Assembly: GCF_023897065.1 (NCBI RefSeq)
Contig: NZ_JAMHIV010000027.1
Coordinates: forward strand, 98,042 to 162,041
Source of the DNA: Crossiella sp. SN42
GTDB lineage: Bacteria > Actinomycetota > Actinomycetes > Mycobacteriales > Pseudonocardiaceae
Length of the DNA: 64,000 bases
Direction of reading: 5' to 3'
The notes under the pieces are model-generated. The model was not told the origin of the DNA and made no database searches. It saw only the letters and a list, made by a program, of their open reading frames with translations. A program made the translations under genes and the position numbers. Positions 55,113-64,000 of this stretch are shown here, piece after piece. Numbering within the stretch: position 1 is the stretch's first letter; the number at the start of each line of letters is the position of its first letter.

Positions 55113-55979
55113 ATGGCTGATCGACACCCCGAGATCGCGGTGGCCGCCCCCGCCGAACTGGGCGAGGGCCCCACCTGGGACGCCGCCAGCGAAACCCTGC
55201 TGTGGGTGGACATCCTGGGCAAGCGGGTGCACCGCTACAACCCGCGCACCGGGACCGACGAGTCGCTGGCGGTGCCGCAGCACGTCGGGGCGGCCAAGCC
55301 CAGGGCCAACGGCGGGCTGGTGCTGAACCTGGCCGAGGGCATCGCGCTGCTGGACGCCGACGGCGTGGGCCGCAACTGGCTGGTCTACTGGGCCCGCGAG
55401 GGCGTGCGCGGCAACGACGCGGCGGTGGACCCGATGGGGCGGCTGTGGGCCGGGACCATGCGCTACGACACCGCCACCGGCGGCGGCTGGCTGGCCAGGG
55501 TGGACGGCGACGGCGCGGCCAAGGTCGTGCTGGACGCGGTGACCATCAGCAACGGCCTGGGCTGGAGCCCGGATGGGCGGCTGATGTACTACGTGGACAC
55601 CCCGACCGGCCGCCTGGACGTCTTCGACTTCGACCGGGACGCCGGGGAGATCAGCAACCGGCGCACGGTGGCCGAGGTGGACCGGGGCTCGCCGGACGGC
55701 CTGTGCGTGGACGCCGAGGGCTGTGTCTGGGTCGCGCTGTGGGACGGCTGGGCGGTGCGCCGCTACACCCCGGACGGCAGGCTGGACGCGGAGTACGAGA
55801 TGCCGGTGGCCAACCCGACCGCGCCCTGCTTCGGCGGGCCGAGGTTCGAGGACCTGTACGTGACCTCGGCCAGCGACGGGCTGTCGCCGGAGCAGCAGGC
55901 CGAGCAGCCGCACGCCGGCGCGCTGTTCGTGTTCCCAGGAGTGGGCTCAGGGCTGCCCAGCACAGCCTTCGCTGGCTGA
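55113..55979 (+). CDS. SMP-30/gluconolactonase family protein
   Basis: 288-aa six-bladed beta-propeller. The metal and active-site motifs are seen: GEGPTWD near the start, PRANGGLV, GNDAAVDPMGRLWAGTM, SNGLGWSPDG and SPDGLCVDAEG. It probably hydrolyses a sugar or other lactone. It begins 21 bases after the DUF899 gene and may share its promoter and its HxlR control. Confidence 0.9.
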   Translation: MADRHPEIAVAAPAELGEGPTWDAASETLLWVDILGKRVHRYNPRTGTDESLAVPQHVGAAKPRANGGLVLNLAEGIALLDADGVGRNWLVYWAREGVRGNDAAVDPMGRLWAGTMRYDTATGGGWLARVDGDGAAKVVLDAVTISNGLGWSPDGRLMYYVDTPTGRLDVFDFDRDAGEISNRRTVAEVDRGSPDGLCVDAEGCVWVALWDGWAVRRYTPDGRLDAEYEMPVANPTAPCFGGPRFEDLYVTSASDGLSPEQQAEQPHAGALFVFPGVGSGLPSTAFAG

Positions 55980-55992
55980 GCAGCCCCCCAGG

Positions 55993-57737
<1,745 letters not shown>

Positions 57738-57762
57738 CCTAAATGACCCTGGGAACCCCTTC

Positions 57763-58812
57763 TCAGGATTTGGGAGAGGGTCCAGAAGTCGGGAGGGCGG
57801 AGGGGAACAGGTCCCGGAAAGCGGGCAGGCCGGGGAGGCCGGTGGCCGCCAGCACCGCGTGCGTGATGGCCCTGGACACCACGTCCGCGGCGACCGTGCA
57901 CAGCTCGTCCAGCCGCCCGGCCCGGCCGATCTCGCCGAAGACCCCGTCCGCGACCGGCAGCTCCCGCTTGGCCGTGGACAGCGCGAAGAAGGTGTCGCCG
58001 TCGAACATCGAGTGCGCCGGGCGGACCGCGCGGGCCAGGCCGTCGTGCGCGACCACGGCCAGGCGGTGGCACTCGGCCTTGCTCAGGGTGGCGTCGGTGG
58101 CGATCACGCCGATGGTGGTGTTGAGCCTGCTGGCCGGGAACTCGCGGCTGACCCGGTCCAGTTCGCGCTGGTCAGGGACTCGGAGCGGGAACTCGCCGGG
58201 CAGACCGAGGTGGGCGGCCCAGGGCAGGCCGGTGGGCGCGAGGGGGTCGCCGTGCGGGTTGGCCGCGACCAGGGCGCCCAGGGTGGTGCCGTCGGGCAGG
58301 ACCGCGCTGGCGGTGCCCAGGCCGCCCTTGAGCCAGCCCGCCTGCGCGCCCGCTCCCGCGCCGACGGTGCCCTGGGCGACCGGGCCGTCGGTGGCGGCGG
58401 CGCAGGCCAGCGCGCCGAACCCGGCGTCCGGGCGGTTGCCCCAGGCGTTGTGCCACAGGTCGAACAGCACCGCGGCAGGCACGATCGGCACCACCTGGTG
58501 CGGGTCCGGGCCGACCGGGACGCCCTGGTGCCGCTCGTCCAGCCAGCGCATCACGCCGTCCGCGGCGGCCAGGCCGTAGGCGCTGCCGCCGGTGAGCACC
58601 ACCGCGTTGACCCGTTGCACCAGGTGCGTGGGGTCCAGCAGGTCGGTCTCGCGGGTGCCGGGGCCGCCGCCGCGCACGTCGACCGCGCCCACCGCGCCGT
58701 CCGGGGCCAGCACCACCGTGGTTCCGGTGGCCCAGCCCTCGTCCAGGCGGTGGTGCTGCCCGACCAGCAGGCCGGGCACGTCGGTGAGCGCGTTGAGCGG
58801 TCCCGGGATCAT
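57763..58812 (-). CDS. P1 (DmpA-type) peptidase
   Basis: 349-aa Ntn-type self-cleaving hydrolase of the P1/DmpA family. VVLTGGSAYGLAAADGVMRW and GAGAGAQAGWLKGG are family segments. The likely autocleavage site is before Thr in RLNTTIGVIATDATL, where DmpA has a Gly-Ser bond. It is the counterpart of Rv1333. ATG at 58812 overlaps the DUF2017 stop (ATGA). Substrates are unknown, perhaps short peptides with N-terminal D- or beta-residues. Confidence 0.9.
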   Translation of the reverse strand: MIPGPLNALTDVPGLLVGQHHRLDEGWATGTTVVLAPDGAVGAVDVRGGGPGTRETDLLDPTHLVQRVNAVVLTGGSAYGLAAADGVMRWLDERHQGVPVGPDPHQVVPIVPAAVLFDLWHNAWGNRPDAGFGALACAAATDGPVAQGTVGAGAGAQAGWLKGGLGTASAVLPDGTTLGALVAANPHGDPLAPTGLPWAAHLGLPGEFPLRVPDQRELDRVSREFPASRLNTTIGVIATDATLSKAECHRLAVVAHDGLARAVRPAHSMFDGDTFFALSTAKRELPVADGVFGEIGRAGRLDELCTVAADVVSRAITHAVLAATGLPGLPAFRDLFPSALPTSGPSPKS

Positions 58813-59387
58813 TCCTCGTCGTCGCCGGAGAGGGTGGCGATCAGCGTGTCCTGCACCCAGGTCAGCCACTGGTAGACGCCCATGTGCGCGGACCGGGTGT
58901 CATCGGCGTCCAGCGGTTCTTCCTGGTTCTCGTCGTCGCTGATGTCCAGCGCGGTGCCCAGGGCCAGCCGGACGTCGTTGATCGCGGACAGCCAGGCCTC
59001 GGCCTGCTCCTCGCTCAACGCGGCCACCCCGCCCTCGCGCGGGCAGGTGGTCAGCACCACTTCGGCCACCCCGACCTTGGCCTCCACCAGCTGCGGCTCG
59101 TAGATCGAGCGCAGCGCGGCGGCCGAGTCGGCGTCGGCGGGCAGCAGGTCGCCGTCCTCGTCGCCGCGGTGGAAGTCGGGCAGCAGGCGGGCCATGATCC
59201 GGTTGTCCGGCGGGGTGGACGGGCCGGTGCGGATGCCGGTGATCAGGGCCAGCTCGTCCTGCGGCGCCTCGTCAGCGCGCTCGTCGAGCATCTCCTTGAT
59301 CTGGCCGACCATGCCGCGCAGCACCGCGGCCTCCTGCTGGGTCAGCTCGGCGACGAGTTGGCCGCCGTCGCGGCGCCAGCCGATCAC
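58809..59387 (-). CDS. DUF2017 protein, AosR (Rv1332)-like regulator
   Basis: 192-aa acidic, mostly helical protein of the actinobacteria-specific DUF2017 family ([20 protein letters not shown] at the start, then [12 protein letters not shown]). By position it corresponds to Rv1332, reported as the redox-responsive regulator AosR that acts on the mec-cysO-cysM genes. A single Cys is present ([10 protein letters not shown]). The C-terminus is rich in Asp and Glu. GTG at 59387 overlaps the clpS stop. Function here is by orthology. Confidence 0.85.
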   Translation of the reverse strand: MIGWRRDGGQLVAELTQQEAAVLRGMVGQIKEMLDERADEAPQDELALITGIRTGPSTPPDNRIMARLLPDFHRGDEDGDLLPADADSAAALRSIYEPQLVEAKVGVAEVVLTTCPREGGVAALSEEQAEAWLSAINDVRLALGTALDISDDENQEEPLDADDTRSAHMGVYQWLTWVQDTLIATLSGDDEE

Positions 59388-59683
59388 GTGTCACGCTGCA
59401 TGGTCGCCCACAGCCCGGCGGCATGCAGTTTCGCCACGTCGGCCTCGCACTTCTCCTTGTCCCCTGAGGACACGATCGCCTTCCCCTTGTGATGCACGTC
59501 GAGCATCAGCTTGGTCGCCTTGTCGCGACTGAAACCGAACAGCTTCTGGAAGACATAGGTCACATAGGACATCAGGTTCACCGGGTCGTTCCAGACCACG
59601 GTCATCCAGGGCCGGTCAGCGGCGACTGCTTCGTCGCTGGTGGGCTCGACCTCTGTCCTCTCCAGCTCCAGGGGCGTGGACAT
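59384..59683 (-). CDS. clpS: ATP-dependent Clp protease adaptor ClpS
   Basis: 99-aa adaptor that delivers N-degron substrates to ClpC/ClpA. The core [20 protein letters not shown], with the N-end-rule pocket Asn-Asp, and the later [17 protein letters not shown] segment are standard. ATG at 59683 is divergent from pncB, 79 bases away. It is the first gene of the clpS-DUF2017-P1 peptidase-mec-cysO-cysM run. Confidence 0.96.
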   Translation of the reverse strand: MSTPLELERTEVEPTSDEAVAADRPWMTVVWNDPVNLMSYVTYVFQKLFGFSRDKATKLMLDVHHKGKAIVSSGDKEKCEADVAKLHAAGLWATMQRDT

Positions 59684-59762
59684 GACTCCATGGTGTCATG
59701 AGCCACTGGAACGGCGCAGCGAAGGAGCCCCGTTAGGGGAGGACGCGGACTACGGTGATCAC

Positions 59763-61064
59763 ATGACGGCCGCAGATCGTGCGGAGAGCACCGCGTTGCT
59801 CACCGACCACTACGAACTCACCATGCTCGCGGGCGCGCTGCGTGACGGCACCGCCGACCGCGACTGTGTGTTCGAGCTCTTCGCCAGGCGACTGCCCAAC
59901 GGGCGGCGATATGGCGTGGTCGCGGGGACCGGGCGACTGCTCGACGCGATCGAGAAGTTCCGCTTCGCCGACGCCGAGATCGAGCGCCTGCGGGCCTCCG
60001 GCGTGGTGGACGAGGACACCCTTGGCTGGCTGGCCGACTACCGGTTCAGCGGCGACATCGTCGGCTACGCCGAGGGCGAGCTGTACTTCCCGGGCTCCCC
60101 TGTGCTCACTGTCACATCCAGCTTCGGCGAGGGCGTGCTGCTGGAGACGCTCGCGCTGTCCATCCTCAACCACGACTGCGCGGTGGCCTCGGCCGCGGCG
60201 CGGATGGTGTCGGCGGCCAACGGGCGCGGACTGATCGAGATGGGCACCCGGCGCACGCACGAGGAGGCCGCGGTGGCCGCGGCCCGGTGCGCCTTCCTGG
60301 CCGGGTTCACCGCCACCTCCAACCTGGAGGCGGGCCGTCGCTACGGCATCCCGACCGCGGGCACCTGCGCGCACGCCTTCACCCTGCTGCACGACTCGGA
60401 GGAAGACGCCTTCCGCGCCCAGGTGGCCGCGCTCGGGGTGAACACCACGCTGCTGGTGGACACCTACGACATCACCAAGGGCATCAAGACCGCGGTCGAG
60501 GTGGCAGGCAGCGAGCTGGGCGCGGTGCGCATCGACTCCGGCGACCTCGGCGTGCTGGCCAGGCAAGCCCGGACGCAGCTGGACGAGCTGGGCGCGCCTG
60601 CCACCCGGATCGTGGTCTCCGGCGACCTGGACGAGTACGCGATCGCGGCGCTGCGAGCCGAGCCGGTGGACGCCTACGGGGTGGGCACCTCGCTGGTCAC
60701 CGGCTCCGGCGCGCCGACCGCGGGCATGGTCTACAAGCTGGTCGAGGTCGAGGGCAGGCCGGTGGCCAAGCGCAGCTCGCACAAGGAGTCCAGGGGCGGG
60801 CGGAAGGCGGCGCTGCGGCGGCACAAGCCGACCGGCACCGCGACCGAGGAGGTCATCTACCGCTTGGCCGGTGAGCAGCCGGAGCGCCAGGACGGCGATG
60901 TCGAGCTGCAGATCCCCCTGGTGCGCGCTGGACAGCGGGTCGAGGGCCTGCCCACCCTGGAACAGGGCCGGGAACGGCTGCGCCAGGCGCTGGTCAGCGT
61001 GCCGTGGGAGGGCTTGGCGCTGTCCCAGGGCGAGCCCGCGATCCCCACCGTCTTCCTGCCGTAG
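59763..61064 (+). CDS. pncB: Nicotinate phosphoribosyltransferase
   Basis: 433-aa enzyme of NAD salvage converting nicotinate to nicotinate mononucleotide. Family segments are LLTDHYELTMLAGALRDG, SILNHDCAVASAAARMV, GRGLIEMGTRRTH, the phosphorylated-His-type region GTCAHAFTLLHDSE, and VRIDSGDLGVLAR. It matches Rv1330c and is divergent from clpS as in mycobacteria. ATG at 59763 gives the normal start. pncA follows by 11 bases. Confidence 0.95.
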   Translation: MTAADRAESTALLTDHYELTMLAGALRDGTADRDCVFELFARRLPNGRRYGVVAGTGRLLDAIEKFRFADAEIERLRASGVVDEDTLGWLADYRFSGDIVGYAEGELYFPGSPVLTVTSSFGEGVLLETLALSILNHDCAVASAAARMVSAANGRGLIEMGTRRTHEEAAVAAARCAFLAGFTATSNLEAGRRYGIPTAGTCAHAFTLLHDSEEDAFRAQVAALGVNTTLLVDTYDITKGIKTAVEVAGSELGAVRIDSGDLGVLARQARTQLDELGAPATRIVVSGDLDEYAIAALRAEPVDAYGVGTSLVTGSGAPTAGMVYKLVEVEGRPVAKRSSHKESRGGRKAALRRHKPTGTATEEVIYRLAGEQPERQDGDVELQIPLVRAGQRVEGLPTLEQGRERLRQALVSVPWEGLALSQGEPAIPTVFLP

Positions 61065-61075
61065 GAGGTCCCGAC

Positions 61076-61645
61076 ATGGCCAACGCGCTGATCATCGTGG
61101 ACGTGCAGAACGACTTCTGTGAGGGTGGTTCGCTCGCGGTGGCCGGTGGCGCCGCGGTGGCCGCGGCGATCTCCCGGCACGTGCGCGAGCAGGACTACGA
61201 CTTCGTGGTGGCCACCAGGGACTACCACGTGGATCCCGGCCCGCACTTCAGCGAGACGCCGGACTACGTGGACTCCTGGCCGGTGCACTGCGTGGCGGGC
61301 ACCGCGGGCGCGTCCTTCCACCCGGAGCTGGACGTCACGCCGGTGCGGGCGGTGTTCTCCAAGGGCGCCTACGCCGCGGCCTACTCCGGCTTCGAGGGCG
61401 CGGGGGCCGAGGGCGAGTCGCTGGCGGACTGGCTGCGCGAGCGCGGGGTGGACCGGGTGGACGTGGCAGGCATCGCCACCGACCACTGCGTGCGGGCCAC
61501 CGCGCTGGATGCCAGGGCGGCCGGGCTGGAGACCACCGTGCTGTTGTCGCTGACCGCGGGGGTGGCCCGGCCGACGGTGGACATCGCGCTCAGCCAGCTG
61601 CGCGCGGCCGGGGTCGAGCTGATCGGTGAACCTGCTGTGGCATAA
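61076..61645 (+). CDS. pncA: Nicotinamidase/pyrazinamidase
   Basis: 189-aa isochorismatase-fold amidase making nicotinate from nicotinamide. The catalytic triad is Asp9, Lys96 and Cys138 (VDVQNDF, SKGAY, ATDHCV); the metal residues Asp49, His51, His57 and His71 keep the spacing known from Mycobacterium tuberculosis PncA. ATG at 61076 has TAGGAGG seven bases upstream. It forms a two-gene NAD salvage operon with pncB, an adjacency I do not recall from the mycobacterial locus. Confidence 0.95.
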   Translation: MANALIIVDVQNDFCEGGSLAVAGGAAVAAAISRHVREQDYDFVVATRDYHVDPGPHFSETPDYVDSWPVHCVAGTAGASFHPELDVTPVRAVFSKGAYAAAYSGFEGAGAEGESLADWLRERGVDRVDVAGIATDHCVRATALDARAAGLETTVLLSLTAGVARPTVDIALSQLRAAGVELIGEPAVA

Positions 61646-61661
61646 GGGTTTTGGTGAGTGA

Positions 61662-61693
61662 AGTGCCGCCCCGCTCCCACCCGGGGCGGCACT
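61662..61693. terminator. Bidirectional hairpin terminator after pncA
   Basis: Perfect 12-bp stem AGTGCCGCCCCG / CGGGGCGGCACT (61662-61673 and 61682-61693) with an 8-base loop, placed between converging pncA and the secreted-protein gene. Confidence 0.85.
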
Positions 61694-61711
61694 CCAGGCC
61701 CAAGCCCCTGA

Positions 61712-62392
61712 CTAGCGGGGCGGCCAGGTCGGCGCGCAGGCGGTGGCGCCCACGGTGATCGTGCCGCCGATCGCGCCGTAGCCGTCGTCCGGGTCGAGCG
61801 TGATGTGCATCGCGGTCAGCGCGATCGCGCCCTGATCCGTCTCCACCTTGTTCACCACGATCTTGGCCACCGGCGGCATGCCGGTCTTGCCGGGCACCGT
61901 GACCACGTGGTTCTGCGGGACCGGGCTGGGCAGCGTGAACCCGCTGTAGCCGCCGAGCTTCCAGCCCGCGCTGGTGCCGTTCTCGGTGGACTTGCAGGTG
62001 GCCTCGAAGCTGCGGACCCTGATCAGCCGCCTGCCGTACTCGGCCTTGTTGAACAAGCTCAGCTCGAAGGTGTTGCCCGCGACCTTGATGTCGGCGTTGC
62101 CCGCCGCGTCCTGGTTGCAGGTGGTGGTGCCCGAGCCGAACCGCACGCCCGGGTAGCTCACGCCCGGCGTGCTCGCGGAGGCCTGCTCGCCGAGCCGGCA
62201 CGGGATGATCGGGCCCGAGCTGGACGGGCTGGCGCCCGTCACCGTGACCGAACCGAGCTCGGCGACGCCCGCATCGCCGAGATCCGCGTACGCGGGCGTG
62301 AGGCCCGCACTCATGACCGCGGCGACCGCCGCGCCGACGACACCGATCCGGACACCAGCCCGCCGCAGTCCGGACGCACGATTCGCGTGCAT
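61712..62392 (-). CDS. Secreted protein of unknown function with four cysteines
   Basis: 226-aa protein with a Sec signal peptide (basic MHANRASGLRRAGVRIG, hydrophobic core, cleavage near TPAYA-DLG). The mature part is beta-rich and has four Cys (IPCRLG, TTTCNQD, EATCKST, ATACAPT), probably two disulfides, with Asp/Gly strands such as LDPDDGYGAIGGTITV. It resembles exported actinobacterial proteins of the choice-of-anchor type, but I cannot place it firmly. ATG at 62392 has AAGGGGTGA upstream. Confidence 0.78.
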   Translation of the reverse strand: MHANRASGLRRAGVRIGVVGAAVAAVMSAGLTPAYADLGDAGVAELGSVTVTGASPSSSGPIIPCRLGEQASASTPGVSYPGVRFGSGTTTCNQDAAGNADIKVAGNTFELSLFNKAEYGRRLIRVRSFEATCKSTENGTSAGWKLGGYSGFTLPSPVPQNHVVTVPGKTGMPPVAKIVVNKVETDQGAIALTAMHITLDPDDGYGAIGGTITVGATACAPTWPPR

Positions 62393-62560
62393 GCCGTCAC
62401 CCCTTCCTTCTGACCCTGTGAGCCCGGGTGGCCGGTTGTCGGCCACCTGGGTCGCGCCCACGGTTCATTCATCGACAGCGAGTGGTTGATTGGTAGCCAC
62501 ATCAGACGCCGCCACCCGTTCGGGAAGGTCAAATAACCCAACCGGGGAGTAACGTCCGAT

Positions 62561-63250
62561 GTGGACACTCAGCGTTGCCGATGGCGCAGGTCAGCGGGTC
62601 ACGCGCTGGCCTTGACCGGTGCGGGCGCGGCCTTCTCGCGCGCGCGGCGGCAGCCCAGCACCACATATCCCCTGACCACCCTCGGCGTCGGCGCCACGGA
62701 CAGCCGGCCGGAAACCGGCTCGCTCGCCGAGCGGATCGACCACGTGTTCCAGGTCATCCGCCGGCCCAACGGCGAGCCGCACAGCAACGAGGAGGTGGCC
62801 AAGGCCTGCCGGGAGAGCACCGGCGAGACCTTCTCCGCGACCTACCTGTGGCAGCTGCGCACCGGCCGCAGGGACAACCCGACCAAGCGGCACCTGGAGG
62901 CCCTCGCCGGGTTCTTCCAGGTGCCGCCGGCCTACTTCTTCGACGACGAGCAGGGGAAGGTGATCGCCAGGGAGCTGGAGCTACTGGGCGCCTTGCGCAA
63001 CACCGCGGTGCGGGATAACGGGGCGGCGGCGAGAGCACTCGCTGACGCCGAGGGGAGAGACGTGCGGCGCTCGCGAAAGGCGCTGTGGCGGCGCTGCGCC
63101 CAGGTCGTGTCCACTGTGGACATTCCACGGCCGTTCAGCGTGCCGGCGCTGGTGTCCGTGCTGGCCGCCAGGCGGGGCAGGCCGATCGAGCTGATCCCGC
63201 TGGCGGCCCGGCCGAGGTCTCGGCCGCGTTCACCGGCTCGCCGGTTGTAG
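62561..63250 (+). CDS. XRE-family regulator resembling EspR, with odd ends
   Basis: 229 aa from GTG 62561. The regulator core (about residues 53-130) has SNEEVAKACRESTG, SATYLWQLRTGRRDNPTKRH and FFQVPPAYFFDDEQ, the layout of mycobacterial EspR. About 50 residues before it do not resemble the family; no better start codon lies between. After residue 180 the sequence has IPRPFSVPALVSVLAARRG, which resembles the start of the small IPRPF proteins often encoded next to such regulators, but it stops soon after. This looks like a regulator fused to a truncated partner. Confidence 0.7.
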   Translation: MDTQRCRWRRSAGHALALTGAGAAFSRARRQPSTTYPLTTLGVGATDSRPETGSLAERIDHVFQVIRRPNGEPHSNEEVAKACRESTGETFSATYLWQLRTGRRDNPTKRHLEALAGFFQVPPAYFFDDEQGKVIARELELLGALRNTAVRDNGAAARALADAEGRDVRRSRKALWRRCAQVVSTVDIPRPFSVPALVSVLAARRGRPIELIPLAARPRSRPRSPARRL

Positions 63251-63393
63251 CCGATGTCAGAGCGCAAGCCGGAGCGACCTACGTCACAGCGCCACAAGTC
63301 GCCTGAAGTTTGTAGGTACTCGACAATTTCGCGCCGGGGCACGCCGGGTTAGGGTCGGCGGGCAAAAGATCCCACGTCTCCTGGAGGTCACGG

Positions 63394-63966
63394 GTGTCCG
63401 TGCTCACCGTCTCCCCGCCGCGCCGGGTCCTGGCCGACCTGGTGCCCGGTGCCCTGGTCCGCGACATCGCGCTGGTCCTCGGCGGCGCCGCGCTGACCGG
63501 CCTGGCCGCCCAGATCGCGGTGCCCATCCCGGGCAGCCCGGTGCCGGTGACCGCCCAGACCTTCGCCGCCCTGCTGGTCGGCGCCACCCTGGGCTGGCAG
63601 CGCGGCGGCCTGTCCATGCTGGTCTACCTGCTCGCCGGCCTGGCAGGCGTGCCGTGGCACACCAGCGCGGGCTCGGCCACCATCGGCTACATCGTGGGCT
63701 TCGTGCTGGCCGGCGCCCTGGTCGGCGCGCTCGCCCAGCGCGGCGGCGACCGCACCCCGCTGCGCACCGCGGGCACCATGCTGCTGGGCAACGCGGTGAT
63801 CTACGCCGTCGGCGTGCCCTGGCTGATGATCGCCGCCGACTTCACCGTCACCGAAGCCCTGGTCAAGGGCCTGCTGCCGTTCCTGGTCGGCGACTTGATC
63901 AAGACCGCGCTGGCCGCGGGCGTGCTGCCCGCCGCCTGGGCGCTGGTGGGCAAGCGCGACTCCTGA
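63394..63966 (+). CDS. bioY: BioY biotin transporter (substrate-binding S component)
   Basis: 190-aa six-helix membrane protein. The BioY pattern is seen in AVPIPGSPVPVTAQTFAALL, VGATLGWQRGGLSMLVYLL and AGVPWHTSAGSATIGYIVGF. GTG at 63394 has GGAGG six bases upstream. The ECF module partners BioM and BioN are not in the window; they may lie to the right or the protein may use shared subunits. No biotin-repressor operator was recognised upstream. Confidence 0.93.
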   Translation: MSVLTVSPPRRVLADLVPGALVRDIALVLGGAALTGLAAQIAVPIPGSPVPVTAQTFAALLVGATLGWQRGGLSMLVYLLAGLAGVPWHTSAGSATIGYIVGFVLAGALVGALAQRGGDRTPLRTAGTMLLGNAVIYAVGVPWLMIAADFTVTEALVKGLLPFLVGDLIKTALAAGVLPAAWALVGKRDS

Positions 63967-64000
63967 CCTCCGCCTGGAGTAGAAGGCCCCCGGTCGCCAC

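Noticed and set aside
63085..63306. Frameshifted continuation of the XRE gene in another frame
   Set aside because: The alternative frame after 63,200 shows no clear family sequence, so a single frameshift cannot be argued from sequence alone.

Overview
The window is about 72% GC by eye, has many GTG starts and dense overlapping operons, and comes from an actinobacterium. Gene content points to the Pseudonocardiales. It carries a mycobacterial-type mec-cysO-cysM sulfur-carrier cysteine route, EspG/EspC-type ESX substrates, DUF3558 lipoproteins and separate atpF and atpH genes. No species can be named from sequence alone. No rRNA, tRNA, CRISPR array, insertion sequence or phage gene was seen.

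Backbone 1 (about 1-44,050, mostly minus strand) follows the Mycobacterium tuberculosis order Rv1292-Rv1312: argS, lysA, hom, thrC, thrB, rho, rpmE, prfA, prmC, tsaC/sua5, wecA/rfe, atpI-like, atpBEFHAGDC and a DUF2550 gene cut by the window start. Accessory genes interrupt it: (a) a SigE-family sigma factor with a membrane protein beside the atp operon (659-2,541); (b) a polysaccharide deacetylase lipoprotein, a cyclase-family protein and an acyltransferase around tsaC (12-15.2 kb); (c) a 10-kb insert between rpmE and rho (18-28.3 kb), holding a KAS-II-like synthase with an adenylation-aldehyde dehydrogenase fusion, and a class III lanthipeptide locus (34-aa precursor, LanKC, two-component system); (d) a codirectional type VII secretion substrate island between thrC and thrB (31.9-38.5 kb).

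44.2-49.4 kb is a plus-strand accessory stretch: DUF3105 and DUF305 membrane proteins, a large acyl-CoA dehydrogenase with a dyad operator-like element before its start, a Bcp peroxiredoxin and a secreted beta-lactamase-fold serine hydrolase.

Backbone 2 (49.4-61.6 kb) matches Rv1341-Rv1330c: rdgB, rph, MBL phosphodiesterase (Rv1339-like), murI, rhomboid, cysM, cysO, mec, P1 peptidase, DUF2017 (Rv1332/AosR-like), clpS and divergent pncB. It is interrupted by a DUF2231 gene and by an hxlR/DUF899/SMP-30 block whose divergent promoter carries two near-identical 17-bp operator-like sites. Nicotinamidase pncA follows pncB, so both NAD salvage steps are adjacent. The right edge has a secreted Cys-containing protein, an EspR-like XRE regulator and bioY.

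The most unusual content is the adenylation-ALDH fusion beside a KAS enzyme, the minimal labionin-type lanthipeptide locus, and the ESX substrate island inside the threonine gene cluster. Function calls rest on motifs read by eye; no database search was run.
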